Positions 1 to 13,320 are shown, counted from the first letter of the stretch. The stretch is DNA of 64,000 nucleotides from Microbacterium mangrovi (GCF_000802305.1 NZ_JTDK01000006.1:248001-312000), one strand, 5' to 3'. The notes: a model not told the origin generated them from the letters alone. Program-made: numbers and translations.

Positions 1-27
1 GGGTTGGGAAGGGGCGGCGGCGGATGC

Positions 28-2049
28 CTAGAGCTCCGGATCGGGGATGTCGAGCCGGACTCTGAGTGTATTGCCCGGGGCCCGGCTCGCTCCCCCGGCC
101 GCCTTCGGCCGGCTGCGGGTGCGCAGCGCGGCGCGGATCACGGAGGCGCGCAGCGACTCGGCGACGAGGCGCCCGCGCGGGTAGTCGAATCGCACGAGGG
201 CGCGGACGACGCCCGTGTCGTCCTGCTGTGCGACCGGTCCCAGCACGGCTTCGTCGGGCAGGTCGGGAACATCGCTGCGCAGCGCGATGAGCGCGGCGTC
301 GACCTGGGCGAGCGGCCCTTCCAGCCGCGCGACCCGCGCGACCGGCGGCATGAGGAGCGGGGCGCGTTCGGCGAGCTCCCCTCGCGCGTATGCGGGCTGC
401 GACCACGTCGCCAGCGCCCGGGCGACGGGACCGGCGACCGCCACCAGGTGCACCGGTGCGTCCGGTGCGGCAAGCGCGGCCGCATTGGACCACCAGCGCA
501 GGCAGTGCTCGGGCGTGCGCAGATCGTCCGCCTGCAGCATGCGGTCGGCGTCGAGGAGGAGAACAGCCCGGTAGCCGCCGACGGCCACCGGTTCGGCGCC
601 GCGGGTCGCGACGACCAGGGCGGGGCGCTCGTCGACCTGGTCGACCGGGTGCGCGCCGTCGGCCACGATGACGCGGGTGTTCGGGAAGGCCCGCCCGAGT
701 TCGTCCGCGGTGCGTTCACTGCCCGACGAGCCCATCCGCACCCGGTCGCTGCGGCAGTGCGGGCAGCGCCAGTCCGCGGCGCTCAGCCCGCACCATCCGC
801 AGACCGGGACCGCACCACGGCGATTCGCGCGCAGCGGACCGCCGCAGTGCGCGCAGCGCGCCGGTCGGCGGCATTCCGCGCAGACCAGGGACGGCGCATA
901 CCCGGGGCGGGCGACCTGCACCAGCACCGGGCCGTGGGCGAGCGCCTCACGTGCGGCGGCGTAGGCCACCGACGGAACGCGGCGGCCGGGCGCGTCGTCG
1001 GCCGTCGTCGCACTCAGCACGACGCGTGGACGGGCGGGACGGGCGGCACGGACCTCGGTGACCCAGCCGATGCCGACCAGCCGCTCCACGTCCGTCGACC
1101 GGGTGTGGCCCGCGAACAGCAGCGCGCACCCCTCGAGCTCCTGCCGGACGAGGGCGGCATCGCGCGCGTGCACCCCCGGGCTGAGGGGCTCGGCGAGCAG
1201 GGGATCCGAGTCGTCCCACAGCGCGACGAGACCGACGTCGTGCGCCGGCGCGTACACGGCCGAGCGGTTGCCGATCACGATGCACGGTCGCGGCGACAGC
1301 ACCCGCAGGTAGGCGGCGTACCGTTCGGGACCCGATCTGCGGGCGTCGTCGCGCACGAGGAAGTCGCCGTCGACCCGGTCGGCGAGGGCGGCCTCCAGCT
1401 GCGCCTGATCCCGATGATCGGGGACGACCAGCACCGCGCTGCGGCCGGCAGCGAGCGTCTCGATCGCCGCCGACGCCAGGAGCACGGCCCACGCGCCCAC
1501 GGTGCGCGGCGCCTCCCCCGGCGCGGCATCCACCGCAACGGTTCGCGGCGGAGCGGAGACCGCGACGCGCTCCCCCGCGGCCAGCTTCTCGCGCAGCGTG
1601 GGGAACGCATCGAGCACGCCGCGCGCCGCCTCGAGCGCGGGCGCGGGGACGGGGTCTGCATCCGTGTCGTCTTCGCGCGCGAGCCACGCCTTCTCGGCGC
1701 GCACCATCCGCTTCGGGATGACGAGGCGGAGGATGTCGCTCGCCGAGCCGGCCGCACGGTCCGCGACCCGGCGGACGAGAGTGTGGAGACTCGCCGGAAG
1801 GACCTCGACCGGCGAGACCACCTCGTCGAGCGGAGACAGCGGCCGGTCGGCGGCGTCCTCTTCCCCGACCTCGACGATGAACGCGTCGAGCATCCGGCCG
1901 GCGCTGCGCAGCGGAACCTTGACCCGGACGCCCGGCACCGCGGCCGCGGCGAGCTCGTCGGGGATCGCGTAGTCGAACAGCCGGTCCAGCTGCGGCAGCG
2001 GCGAGTCGACGACCACCCGCGCCACGCGGCGCGGACCCCCCTCGCCCAC
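28..2049 (-). CDS. priA: Primosomal protein N' (PriA), helicase-degenerate actinobacterial type
   Basis: Replication-restart protein that recognises stalled forks. The N-terminal DNA-binding part (PLPQLDRLFDYAIP) and the zinc-binding block are clear; the latter has paired cysteines between about residues 390 and 431 (CAEC, CAHC, CGWC, CPHC). Helicase motifs are degenerate: where a GSGKT P-loop is expected the protein reads GAWAVLLASAAIETL, and the DEEH box is replaced by WDDSDP. Actinobacterial PriA proteins are known for this, so it probably binds DNA without unwinding it. The frame is open further upstream into metK, but homology begins near the GTG at 2049, 19 bases after the metK stop; that start is an inference. 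It is the last gene of the pyr-gmk-metK cluster visible here. Bases 1-27 downstream show nothing recognisable. Confidence 0.9.
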   Translation of the reverse strand: MGEGGPRRVARVVVDSPLPQLDRLFDYAIPDELAAAAVPGVRVKVPLRSAGRMLDAFIVEVGEEDAADRPLSPLDEVVSPVEVLPASLHTLVRRVADRAAGSASDILRLVIPKRMVRAEKAWLAREDDTDADPVPAPALEAARGVLDAFPTLREKLAAGERVAVSAPPRTVAVDAAPGEAPRTVGAWAVLLASAAIETLAAGRSAVLVVPDHRDQAQLEAALADRVDGDFLVRDDARRSGPERYAAYLRVLSPRPCIVIGNRSAVYAPAHDVGLVALWDDSDPLLAEPLSPGVHARDAALVRQELEGCALLFAGHTRSTDVERLVGIGWVTEVRAARPARPRVVLSATTADDAPGRRVPSVAYAAAREALAHGPVLVQVARPGYAPSLVCAECRRPARCAHCGGPLRANRRGAVPVCGWCGLSAADWRCPHCRSDRVRMGSSGSERTADELGRAFPNTRVIVADGAHPVDQVDERPALVVATRGAEPVAVGGYRAVLLLDADRMLQADDLRTPEHCLRWWSNAAALAAPDAPVHLVAVAGPVARALATWSQPAYARGELAERAPLLMPPVARVARLEGPLAQVDAALIALRSDVPDLPDEAVLGPVAQQDDTGVVRALVRFDYPRGRLVAESLRASVIRAALRTRSRPKAAGGASRAPGNTLRVRLDIPDPEL

Positions 2050-2068
2050 AGCGTCCGCGGGTTCCGTG

Positions 2069-3262
2069 TCAGAGCCCGGCGGCTGCACGCAGATCGTCGG
2101 CGCGGTCGGTGCGCTCCCACGTGAAGTCGGGGAGCTCGCGCCCGAAGTGGCCGTAGGCCGCGGTCTGCGCATAGATCGGGCGCAGCAGGTCGAGCTGTTC
2201 GATGATCGCCGCCGGGCGCAGATCGAAGACATCGCGGATCGCCTGCACGATGACCTCGTCGCTGACGCGGCCGGTGCCGAACGACTCGACGTAGAGCCCG
2301 ACCGGCTTCGCCTTGCCGATCGCATACGCGACCTGCACCTCGAGGCGATCGGCGAGACCCGCGGCGACCGCGTTCTTCGCGACCCAGCGCATGGCGTAGG
2401 CCGCCGAACGGTCGACCTTCGACGGGTCCTTTCCGCTGAATGCGCCGCCGCCGTGGCGAGCGGCTCCGCCGTACGTGTCGATGATGATCTTGCGACCCGT
2501 CAGCCCGGCGTCGCCCTTCGGGCCGCCCGTCACGAACGGCCCCGCCGGGTTGATGTAGAACGTGACGTCCGGCAGCTCGAGCCCGGTGGCCTCGAGCACG
2601 GGGTCGATGACCTCGGCGCGGACCGCGGCCCGGAGCGCCTTCTGCGAGATGTCCGGGTGGTGCTGGGTGGACAGGACGACCGATTCGACCGTGCGCGGCG
2701 TGGCACCGTCGTAGCCCAGCGTCACCTGGGTCTTGCCGTCGGGGCGCAGGAACGGCAGCTCACCTGACCGGCGCGCCTCGGTGAGGCGCTCGGACATGCG
2801 GTGCGCCGTCCAGATGGCCATCGGCATGAGCTGCGGCGTCTCGGTGGTCGCGTAGCCGAACATGATGCCCTGGTCGCCCGCGCCCTGGAAGTCGTGCGGG
2901 TCCTCGGACCCGTCCTCCCGGCGCTCCATCGCCTTGTTGACGCCGAAGGCGATGTCCGAGGACTGGGCGCCGATCGAGACGCTCACACCGCACGAGTCGC
3001 CGTCGAATCCGGTCTCGCTCGACGTGTACCCGATGCGGTTCACCACGTCGCGCACGATGGCGGGGATCTCGACGTAGGCGCTGGTGGAGACCTCCCCGGC
3101 CACGTGCACGAGCCCGGTCGTCACGAGGGTCTCGACGGCGACGCGGCCGCGCGGGTCGGCCGCGAGGATCGCGTCGAGCACGCTGTCGGAGATCTGATCG
3201 CAGATCTTGTCGGGGTGGCCCTCGGTGACGGACTCGGAGGTGAACAGGCGCAGATCGGACAT
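2069..3262 (-). CDS. metK: S-adenosylmethionine synthase
   Basis: Makes S-adenosylmethionine from methionine and ATP in the cytoplasm. At 397 residues it has the full family length, with the ATP-binding signature [12 protein letters not shown] at the N-terminus and the hexapeptide region [12 protein letters not shown] near residue 115. The ATG at 3262 is preceded by a GAGG Shine-Dalgarno sequence. In most actinobacteria coaBC (dfp) lies between rpoZ and metK; here only about 100 bases separate them, so coaBC is missing from this spot. There is no room for a SAM riboswitch. Confidence 0.97.
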   Translation of the reverse strand: MSDLRLFTSESVTEGHPDKICDQISDSVLDAILAADPRGRVAVETLVTTGLVHVAGEVSTSAYVEIPAIVRDVVNRIGYTSSETGFDGDSCGVSVSIGAQSSDIAFGVNKAMERREDGSEDPHDFQGAGDQGIMFGYATTETPQLMPMAIWTAHRMSERLTEARRSGELPFLRPDGKTQVTLGYDGATPRTVESVVLSTQHHPDISQKALRAAVRAEVIDPVLEATGLELPDVTFYINPAGPFVTGGPKGDAGLTGRKIIIDTYGGAARHGGGAFSGKDPSKVDRSAAYAMRWVAKNAVAAGLADRLEVQVAYAIGKAKPVGLYVESFGTGRVSDEVIVQAIRDVFDLRPAAIIEQLDLLRPIYAQTAAYGHFGRELPDFTWERTDRADDLRAAAGL

Positions 3263-3338
3263 CGTGGCTCCTCGGCTCGGTCGCGGTACTCAGCAAGTAT
3301 GACGAAGGCGGCCGACATCGCGACCGCCCTCGTTCACA

Positions 3339-3356
3339 GGGTGAAACAGGTCACCC
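3339..3356 (-). terminator. Weak hairpin downstream of rpoZ
   Basis: Inverted repeat GGGTGA / TCACCC with a 6-base loop starts 8 bases after the rpoZ stop. There is no T-tract, so it may only be a partial terminator or a processing hairpin. Confidence 0.3.
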
Positions 3357-3364
3357 GGTGAGGA

Positions 3365-3619
3365 TCACTCCGAGTGACGCAGCCGCAGCTTGTCCTCGTG
3401 GATCTCGTGCATCGCGATCGTGAGCGGCTTGTCCTCGATGGTCGAGTCGACGAGCGGCCCGACGTTGTCGAAGAGGTTGCCCTCGTGCAGGTCGGAGTAG
3501 TAGTCGTTGATCTGACGCGCCCGCTTGGATGCGTAGATGACGAGCTGGTACTTCGAGTCGACCTTCTCGAGCAGGCTGTCGATCGGCGGGTCGATGATGC
3601 CTTCGTTGGTGCCGGCCAT
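3365..3619 (-). CDS. rpoZ: RNA polymerase omega subunit
   Basis: Small assembly subunit of RNA polymerase, which clamps the beta-prime chain. The 84-residue product has the conserved core [18 protein letters not shown] (about residues 24-41) and ends with the usual acidic/basic tail. The ATG at 3619 has a strong GGAGG ribosome-binding site. It follows gmk by 112 bases, which contain its own -10-like box, so it can be transcribed separately from the pyr operon. Confidence 0.96.
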   Translation of the reverse strand: MAGTNEGIIDPPIDSLLEKVDSKYQLVIYASKRARQINDYYSDLHEGNLFDNVGPLVDSTIEDKPLTIAMHEIHEDKLRLRHSE

Positions 3620-3660
3620 GGGGGAACCTCCTGGATGTCCGTGCTGATGATGATCGGTGA

Positions 3661-3695
3661 GCGCGCCGGAGCGCGCAAAGCATCCGCCTAGTCTA
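3661..3695 (-). promoter_or_regulatory. Promoter -10 and leader hairpin of rpoZ
   Basis: A TAGACT hexamer (complement of 3690-3695) lies between gmk and rpoZ. It is followed in the leader by a GCGCGC/GCGCGC inverted repeat (3661-3676). No convincing -35 is visible. Confidence 0.5.
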
Positions 3696-3731
3696 CGGGA
3701 TGCCGGTGTGAGATCGCCCGGGGCGGGTCTC

Positions 3732-4628
3732 TCAGTGCGCGAGCGCGGCGACCTCGGCCGCAGCGGAGGCGACGTCTTCGTTCACGACGCGGAAGTCGAA
3801 CTCGTTCTGTGCGGCCAGCTCGACGCGTGCGGTCTTCAGCCGGCGGGCGCGCTCCTCGTCTCCCTCGGTGCCGCGACCGACCAGCCGGTGCACGAGCTCG
3901 TCCCAGCTGGGCGGCAGCAGGAAGACCAGCGCCGCCGACGGCTCGGCCGCGCGCACCTGACGGGCTCCCTGCAGGTCGATCTCCAGCAGCACGGTGCGCC
4001 CCTCGGCGAGGGCCGCGTCGACGGGGCCGCGCGGCGTGCCGTAGCGGTACTTGTTGTGCACGGTCGCGTGCTCGAGGAGCTCACCCGCGTCGATCAGCCG
4101 GTCGAACTCGGCGTCGTCGACGAAGAAGTAGTGCTCCCCCTCGACCTCGCCGGGACGCGGAGCGCGGGTGGTCGCCGACACGGAGAGCATGATGTCGGGG
4201 TGCTCGGCCCGGATCTGGGCCGCGACGGTGCCCTTGCCGACGGCGGTCGGACCGGCCAGCACGAGCAGGCGGCTGCGGCCGGGGCGCGCCACGGGCTCCG
4301 GGAAGCGGTCGTCGAGCCAAGCGCCCAGCGCCGCGCGCTGGCGGACGCCGAGCCCGCCGAGACGCTTGACGGCTGCGATCTGCAGTTCGGCGAGCAGGCG
4401 GTCGCGCTTGCTCTCGCCGATGGCCGGCAGCGCGGTGAGGAAATCGGGCACGCGCAGTGTGCCCGCAGGCCCGGCGGGGTCCGCCGCTGCTCGGCGCATG
4501 ACCTCCTGCGGCGAGACGACTCGTGCGGACAGGTCCCGCTTCAGGCTCGCGCGTGCGCGACGTGCGGCGACGGCGCGCTGGGATGCGGCGACGCGGTCAA
4601 CCTCGGGTGGCGTCTGGTGTTCGGCCAT
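3732..4628 (-). CDS. gmk: Fusion of mIHF-type DNA-binding domain and guanylate kinase
   Basis: The C-terminal part (about residues 118-298) is guanylate kinase (GMP + ATP to GDP + ADP), with a P-loop GPTAVGKGT at 126-134 and the GMP-binding segment [13 protein letters not shown]. Residues about 12-110 match mycobacterial integration host factor (mIHF): [23 protein letters not shown] and [13 protein letters not shown] follow its order. In other actinobacteria mihF and gmk are separate neighbours between pyrF and rpoZ, so the two genes have fused at their normal site. At 298 residues it is about 100 longer than a stand-alone kinase. The ATG at 4628 has a GAGG site (4633-4636) and overlaps the end of pyrF by 32 bases. 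Confidence 0.93.
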   Translation of the reverse strand: MAEHQTPPEVDRVAASQRAVAARRARASLKRDLSARVVSPQEVMRRAAADPAGPAGTLRVPDFLTALPAIGESKRDRLLAELQIAAVKRLGGLGVRQRAALGAWLDDRFPEPVARPGRSRLLVLAGPTAVGKGTVAAQIRAEHPDIMLSVSATTRAPRPGEVEGEHYFFVDDAEFDRLIDAGELLEHATVHNKYRYGTPRGPVDAALAEGRTVLLEIDLQGARQVRAAEPSAALVFLLPPSWDELVHRLVGRGTEGDEERARRLKTARVELAAQNEFDFRVVNEDVASAAAEVAALAH

Positions 4629-5450
4629 GGCTCCTCGTGTAAAGCTCGGCGCGCGCGGTGATGACCTCGGCGATCCGATCCGGACCGGCGGACAGGATGC
4701 TGCGGCTCTCGCTCGCGATGACGAACGAGGACAGGTCACCGAAGATGCGCTCGAGGTCCTCGGGTCGGGCCCCTTGCGCACCGAATCCGGGCGCGAGAAT
4801 CGGCGCGGTCGCGTCGAATCCCTGCATCAAGCCTAGATCGTCGCGGCGGACTGTCGCGCCCACGACGAGCCCCAGATCTCCCCAGAGATGCGGTTCGCGC
4901 GTGTCGAGCGCCGCGATCCGGTCGGCGACGAACCGGGCGGTCGTCCCGGCGCCCACCGTGCCGGCCTGCAGGGCCGTCGCCTCCGGGTTGCTCGTGGCGC
5001 ACAGGACGAACAGGCCCTTGCCGTGCGCCTTCGCGAACGCGGCGGTCTCGGCCAGCGAATCGGGACCGAGATAGGGGCTCACGGTGAGCGCGTCGGCCTC
5101 GAGGTCCGAGCCGGGCTCGAGCCAGGCGCGCGCGTAACCCGCCATGGTCGATCCGATGTCTCCGCGCTTGGCGTCCGCGATCACCAGGAGCCCGGTATCC
5201 CGGGCCGCCCGGGTCACCGCCTCCAGCGCGGCGAACCCGGCGGAGCCGTACTGCTCGAAGAACGCCACCTGCGGCTTCACGATGCCGACCCGGCCGGCGG
5301 CGGCCGCCACCGTCCGCAGCCCGAGCTCCCGCGCGCCGGCGGCCGAGGCCGGCAGGCCCCAGTCCGCCAGCAGCGCGGCGTGCGGGTCGATGCCGACGCA
5401 GAGCGGGCCCTGCGCCGCGAAGACGGCGCGGACGCGCTCTCCGAACCCGG

Positions 5451-5454
<4 letters not shown>
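4597..5454 (-). CDS. pyrF: Orotidine 5'-phosphate decarboxylase
   Basis: Last step of UMP synthesis: decarboxylates OMP. The 285-residue protein is the actinobacterial (type 2) form, with CVGIDPH near residue 20 and the catalytic block [17 protein letters not shown] in the middle. The ATG at 5454 overlaps the carB stop as ATGA, showing translational coupling, and the 3' end overlaps the gmk fusion gene. Confidence 0.96.
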
Positions 5455-8737
<3,283 letters not shown>

Positions 8738-8738
<1 letters not shown>

Positions 8739-9892
8739 TAGTTCGCGTCCTTCTGCTGGTGATCGCGCACGAGGTCGGCGAATCGGTCGAAGAGGTAGTT
8801 GGCGTCGTGGGGTCCTGCCGCCGCCTCCGGGTGGTACTGCACGGAGAAGGCGGGGATGTCGAGGGCCCGCAGGCCCTCCACGACGTTGTCGTTGAGGCCG
8901 ACGTGGCTGACCTCGACGCGGCCGTAGCCCGCCGGGCTCTGCGTCTCGCCGTCCAGGGGGGCGTCGACGGCGAAGCCGTGGTTGTGCGCGGTGATCTCGA
9001 CGCGGCCGGTCGCCTTGTCGAGCACCGGCTGGTTGATGCCGCGGTGGCCGAACGGGAGCTTGTAGGTGTCGAAGCCGAGCGCGCGGCCGAGGAGCTGGTT
9101 GCCGAAGCAGATCCCGAAGAACGGGAGGCCCTCGTCGAGCACGCTGCGAAGCAGGGCGACGTGGTCGCCGGAGGCGGCCGGGTCGCCGGGCCCGTTCGAA
9201 TAGAAGACGGCCACCGGGTCGACGGCGCGGATGTCGTCGAACGTCGCGTTCTGCGGCAGCACGTGCACGTCGAATCCCCGGGCGGCGAGATTGTCGATGG
9301 TGGCCTGCTTGACGCCGAGGTCGAGCACGGCCAGGTTGCCGAGGCGCTCGACGGTGGCCGCCGTGACCTGCACCTCGGCGACCGACACCTCCGCGGACAG
9401 GTTGAGCCCCGCCATCTGCCGGCCCTCGCGGACGACCCGCAGCTGCTCGTCCGGGTCCAGGGCGGCATCCGCACCCGAGAACACTCCGCCGCGCATGCTG
9501 CCGGCGGAGCGGATGTGCCGGGTCACGGCGCGGGTGTCGATGCCGCTGATGCCGACGATGCCGTCGCGGGTGAGCGCGGCGTCGAGGGACTCGTCCGCAC
9601 GCCAGTTCGAGACGACGCGGGAGGGGTCGCGGACGATGTACCCGGCCACCCAGATGCGACGCGATTCGGGGTCTTCGGCGTTCATGCCGGTGTTGCCGAT
9701 GTGCGGGGCGGTCTGCAGCACGATCTGCCCGGCGTACGACGGGTCGGTGAGGGTCTCCTGGTATCCGGTCATGCCGGTGGCGAAGACGACTTCGCCCAGG
9801 GTGGTGCCGCGGGCGCCGTAGGCGCGCCCGAGGTGCCGGGTGCCGTCCTCCAGGACGAGCACGGCGGGGTCGGTGGTGAAGCTCATGGTCAT
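8738..9892 (-). CDS. carA: Carbamoyl-phosphate synthase small (glutaminase) subunit
   Basis: Class I glutamine amidotransferase that feeds ammonia to CarB. The 384-residue protein shows the nucleophile cysteine in [12 protein letters not shown] and the catalytic His-Glu pair in [14 protein letters not shown]. The start at 9892 (MTMSFTTD) makes an ATGA overlap with the upstream membrane-protein gene; the second ATG at 9886 is also possible. Confidence 0.97.
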
Positions 9893-10401
9893 GCGTCGCT
9901 TCCGTCGGAGGTGGATGCTGTGGGTGAGATGGCGCGGACGGCGTCGGCGACCTGGCGGGCCGAGGCGTCCTGGGCGCGCAGATAGGTGTCGACGACGACG
10001 TCCTGCGGCGTCGTCCAGACGATGCGCACCAGGCCGTCCTTCTCGACGACGCGGTCGATCGCGACGGTGGCCTGGTCGACGGCGAGGATGCGCTGCGGGG
10101 TGAACACGACCCGTTCGAGGCCGGGGAGATCCAGTGCCGCACCCGCATCCGTCACGGTCAGGTCCATCGTGGAGCGGAACGCGAGCCCGCCGATGGCGAG
10201 GCGCTCCAGCGGCTCGTCGTGCGCCGTGGTGGCGACGTAGAAGCCGGAGAACCGTGCCGTGACGGCGGCGCCCTCGGGCAGCTCCGCGAACGGAGCGGTG
10301 AGCTCGGCATCGCGCTGGGTGCGACGCCGCCAGCCGCGCCACATGAGGAAGAAGATCAGTGCGACGACGAGCACGATCCCGACGACGGCGACCCACCTCA
10401 T
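9889..10401 (-). CDS. PH-like membrane-anchored protein of the pyr operon
   Basis: 170 residues. One N-terminal transmembrane helix (about 3-20, [18 protein letters not shown]) is followed by a basic stretch ([10 protein letters not shown]) and a beta-rich domain resembling bacterial PH-like domains. Function is unknown. A comparable membrane protein sits between pyrC and carA in other actinobacteria, for example Rv1382 in M. tuberculosis. ATGA overlaps on both sides show it is a true operon member, so it may tether or modulate pyrimidine enzymes at the membrane; that role is speculation. Confidence 0.85.
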   Translation of the reverse strand: MRWVAVVGIVLVVALIFFLMWRGWRRRTQRDAELTAPFAELPEGAAVTARFSGFYVATTAHDEPLERLAIGGLAFRSTMDLTVTDAGAALDLPGLERVVFTPQRILAVDQATVAIDRVVEKDGLVRIVWTTPQDVVVDTYLRAQDASARQVADAVRAISPTASTSDGSDA

Positions 10402-11696
10402 GCGGTGACCTCGCCGGCGTCGACGGTCAGGCGACCGCCGTGGACGGTGTAGCGGACGCTTCCGGGCAGTTCGCGTCCGAGGTAGGGCGAGTTGCGGCTG
10501 CGTCCGCGCAGGTCGGATGCAGCGAACACGCCGTTCGCGTCCGCGTCGTAGAAGGTCAGCTCGGCGGGCTCCCCCACCGCGATCGGGCGGCCGTGGCCCT
10601 CGAGGCGGCCGATCGCCGCCGGAGTCCGCGACATCACGCGTGCGACGTCCGCCCAGTCCAGCAGGCCCGTCTGCACCATCGCCTGATGCACCACCCGGAG
10701 TGCCGACTCGAGGCCCACCATGCCGTTCGCCGCCGCCGGCCACTCGCAGGTCTTCGCCTCCGTCGGGTGCGGCGCGTGATCGGTGGCGACGATGTCGATG
10801 GTGCCGTCGGCGAGTCCCTCGCGCACGGCCTGGACGTCCTCATCGCGTCGGAGCGGCGGGTTGACCTTGTAGCGCGCGTCGTAGCCGCGCACCAGCTCGT
10901 CCGTCAGCAGGAGGTGGTGCGGCGTCACCTCGGCGGTGACGTTCACGCCGCGCCGCTTGGCCCAGCGGATGATGTCGACCGAGCCCGCGGTGGACAGGTG
11001 GCACACGTGCAGGCGCGAGCCGACGTGTTCGGCCAGCAGCACGTCGCGCGCGATGATCGACTCCTCCGCGACGGCGGGCCAGCCGGCCAGGCCGAGCTCG
11101 GCCGAGACCCGGCCCTCGTTCATCTGCGCGCCCTCGGTCAGTCGCGGGTCCTGCGCGTGCTGGGCGACGACGCCGTCGAACGCCTTCACGTACTCGAGCG
11201 CGCGGCGCATGATGAGCGGGTCCCAGACGCAGAAGCCGTCGTCGCTGAACACGCGGACGCGGGCGCGGGAGGTCGCCATCGCACCGAGCTCGGCGAGCCG
11301 TTCGCCCTTCTGTCCGATCGTGACGGCGCCGATCGGCTGCACCGTGACGAGGCCCGCGGCCTCGCCGAGGGCCAGCTCCTGCTCGACGACGCCCGCCGTG
11401 TCGGCGACCGGTGACGTGTTCGGCATCGCGAACACGGCCGTGTAGCCGCCGGCGGCCGCCGCCCGGGAGCCGGTCAGGACGGTCTCCGACGCTTCGTAGC
11501 CGGGCTCGCGGAGGTGGGTGTGCAGGTCGACGAGACCGGGCAGCGCGATGTGTCCCTGCACGTCGATCGGCCGGGCGGCGCCCGCGTCGAGGCCGCTGCC
11601 AATCTCGGTGATCCGGCCGCCCTCGACGCGGATGTCGGCGGCGTCGCCGCCCTCGATGCGGGCTCCGCGGAACAGCAGGTTCTCGGTCATCGTCAT
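10398..11696 (-). CDS. pyrC: Dihydroorotase
   Basis: Zinc-dependent cyclisation of carbamoyl-aspartate to dihydroorotate. Length 432. Metal-binding signatures are present: [12 protein letters not shown] near residue 60 and DHAPHP near residue 310, with PHHLLLTDE between them. The start at 11696 (MTMTENL) overlaps the pyrB stop as ATGA. This is the class I type found in actinobacterial pyr operons. Confidence 0.97.
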   Translation of the reverse strand: MTMTENLLFRGARIEGGDAADIRVEGGRITEIGSGLDAGAARPIDVQGHIALPGLVDLHTHLREPGYEASETVLTGSRAAAAGGYTAVFAMPNTSPVADTAGVVEQELALGEAAGLVTVQPIGAVTIGQKGERLAELGAMATSRARVRVFSDDGFCVWDPLIMRRALEYVKAFDGVVAQHAQDPRLTEGAQMNEGRVSAELGLAGWPAVAEESIIARDVLLAEHVGSRLHVCHLSTAGSVDIIRWAKRRGVNVTAEVTPHHLLLTDELVRGYDARYKVNPPLRRDEDVQAVREGLADGTIDIVATDHAPHPTEAKTCEWPAAANGMVGLESALRVVHQAMVQTGLLDWADVARVMSRTPAAIGRLEGHGRPIAVGEPAELTFYDADANGVFAASDLRGRSRNSPYLGRELPGSVRYTVHGGRLTVDAGEVTA

Positions 11697-12646
11697 TCCT
11701 CGTTCTCGTTCGACCCGGAAAGCAGCAGGTAGAGGACCGCCATGCGCACGGAGACGCCGTTGGTCACCTGTTCGAGGACCGTCGACCGCGGAGAGTCGGC
11801 GGCCTCGGACGAGATCTCCAGGCCGCGGTTCATCGGCCCGGGATGCATCACGATCGTGTCGTCGGGCAGTGCGGCGAGGCGGTCCGGCGTCAGGCCCCAC
11901 GTGCGGGCATACTCCCGCTCGCTCGGGAAGAACGCCGCGTGCATGCGCTCGAGCTGGATGCGCAGCATCATGATCGCGTCCGGGCCCTCGGCGACCGCGG
12001 CATCCAGATCGAAACCGACCTGCACCGGCCAGTCGCTCACGTCCTGCGGCACGAGCGTCGGCGGCGCGACCAGCGTCACGTCCGCGCCGAGGGTCTGCAG
12101 CAGCCACACGTTGGAGCGCGCCACGCGCGAATGCAGGACGTCGCCCACGATCGTCACCCGGAAGCCCTGCAGGTCGCGGCCCCGGCTGTCGGCGCCGTAA
12201 CGCCGCTTGCGCATCGTGTAGGCGTCCAGGAGCGCCTGGGTGGGATGGGCGTGGGTGCCGTCTCCGGCGTTCACGACGCCGGCGCTGATCCATCCGCTCG
12301 CCGCGAGCGTGCGCGGTGCGCCGGACGCGGCATGGCGGATGACGACCGCGTCGGCGGACATGGCCTGGAGCGTCTGCGCGGTGTCCTGCAGGGACTCCCC
12401 CTTGCTGACGCTGGAGCCCTTGGCGGAGAAGTTGATGACGTCGGCGGAGAGCCGCTTAGCGGCGGCCTCGAACGAGATGCGCGTGCGCGTGGAGTCCTCG
12501 AAGAAGAGGTTGACGACGGTCTTTCCGCGCAGCGCGGGAAGCTTCTTCACTTCGCGCTGCTGCGTGTCGGCCATGTCCTCCGCGACGTCCAGGATGCGGA
12601 TCGCCTCGGCACGGGTGAGGTCCTTGGTGTCGAGCAGATGCCTCAT
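11693..12646 (-). CDS. pyrB: Aspartate carbamoyltransferase catalytic subunit
   Basis: Committed step of pyrimidine synthesis (carbamoyl phosphate + aspartate). The 317-residue chain carries the carbamoyl-phosphate signature [13 protein letters not shown] (about residues 50-62) and the HPTQALLD motif. No regulatory pyrI gene is seen, as expected where PyrR controls expression. The ATG at 12646 overlaps the pyrR stop. Confidence 0.98.
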   Translation of the reverse strand: MRHLLDTKDLTRAEAIRILDVAEDMADTQQREVKKLPALRGKTVVNLFFEDSTRTRISFEAAAKRLSADVINFSAKGSSVSKGESLQDTAQTLQAMSADAVVIRHAASGAPRTLAASGWISAGVVNAGDGTHAHPTQALLDAYTMRKRRYGADSRGRDLQGFRVTIVGDVLHSRVARSNVWLLQTLGADVTLVAPPTLVPQDVSDWPVQVGFDLDAAVAEGPDAIMMLRIQLERMHAAFFPSEREYARTWGLTPDRLAALPDDTIVMHPGPMNRGLEISSEAADSPRSTVLEQVTNGVSVRMAVLYLLLSGSNENEE

Positions 12647-13173
12647 GAGCCGATCGTCACCTCTTCGGAGCCGTCGATCTCGGCGAGGTGCACGTTGACG
12701 CGCTCCTCGCGAGAGCTCGGCAGATTCTTGCCGACGAAGTCGGGACGGATCGGCAGGTCGCGATGACCGCGGTCGACGAGGGTCGCCAGCCGCACGACGG
12801 AGGGGCGTCCGATGTCGCCGAGGGCGTCGAGCGCGGCGCGGATGCTGCGACCGGAGAAGAGCACGTCGTCGACGAGCACGACCGTCTTACCGTCGATCCC
12901 GCCGGCGGGGATCTCCGTGGGCTGAGGCGTGCGCGTGGGGTTGCGGTGCAGGTCGTCGCGGTACATCGTGACGTCGAGGCTGCCCACCGGCACGGGGGTT
13001 CCGCTGATCTCCGTCAGGAGTGCGGCGACGCGGCGCGCGAGGGTGACGCCGCGGGTCGGGATGCCGAGGATCACGAGTCCGTCCGGCCCCTTGTTGGACT
13101 CCAGGATCTCGTGCGAGATCCGAGTCAACGCTCGCTGGATGTCGGCAGCCTGCAGCACTGTTCGTGTGCTCAT
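12643..13173 (-). CDS. pyrR: Pyrimidine operon regulator / uracil phosphoribosyltransferase PyrR
   Basis: RNA-binding regulator with the PRPP-binding signature [19 protein letters not shown]. Length 176. PyrR senses UMP/PRPP; in mycobacteria it represses translation by binding a leader hairpin near the ribosome-binding site, and a matching candidate loop lies 19-27 bases upstream of this ATG. First gene of the pyr operon. The start at 13173 has an AGGGAG ribosome-binding site. Confidence 0.96.
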   Translation of the reverse strand: MSTRTVLQAADIQRALTRISHEILESNKGPDGLVILGIPTRGVTLARRVAALLTEISGTPVPVGSLDVTMYRDDLHRNPTRTPQPTEIPAGGIDGKTVVLVDDVLFSGRSIRAALDALGDIGRPSVVRLATLVDRGHRDLPIRPDFVGKNLPSSREERVNVHLAEIDGSEEVTIGS

Positions 13174-13188
13174 CCGACGCTCCCTTCT

Positions 13189-13203
13189 GCGCCTCTCGGA
13201 CGC
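13189..13203 (-). promoter_or_regulatory. Candidate PyrR-binding hairpin in the pyrR leader
   Basis: On the minus strand the leader contains GCG-TCCGAGAGG-CGC, close to the PyrR-binding-loop consensus (UCCNGNGAGG type) but one base shorter. It immediately precedes the AGGGAG Shine-Dalgarno sequence, which would suit PyrR-dependent translational repression. The stem is short, with mismatches further out. Confidence 0.45.
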
Positions 13204-13230
13204 GGTTAAAGGTTGCTGGGTTGCCCGGTC

Positions 13231-13236
13231 AGTCTA
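13231..13236 (-). promoter_or_regulatory. -10 box of the pyr operon
   Basis: TAGACT on the minus strand, placing the transcript start around 13224 and giving a leader of about 50 bases that contains the candidate PyrR loop. No clear -35. Confidence 0.5.
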
Positions 13237-13320
13237 CCCGGCGCTGCGGACGGATTTCGGTATCCCAATTGCAGCGGCGGGCGGTGCGGACCGCGTCCGC
13301 ACCGCCCGCCCTCCGCCGCG

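Noticed and set aside
28..2049. priA as a pseudogene because of lost helicase motifs
   Set aside because: The frame is intact and this degeneration is known across actinobacterial PriA proteins.
4..2124. Long open frame antisense to priA (plus strand)
   Set aside because: Arg/Gly/Ala-rich shadow of a high-GC gene; no domain, no ribosome-binding site, and the opposite strand encodes a recognisable PriA.
3263..3364. SAM riboswitch or coaBC remnant before metK
   Set aside because: The gap is only about 100 bases and shows neither a riboswitch-like fold nor coding similarity.
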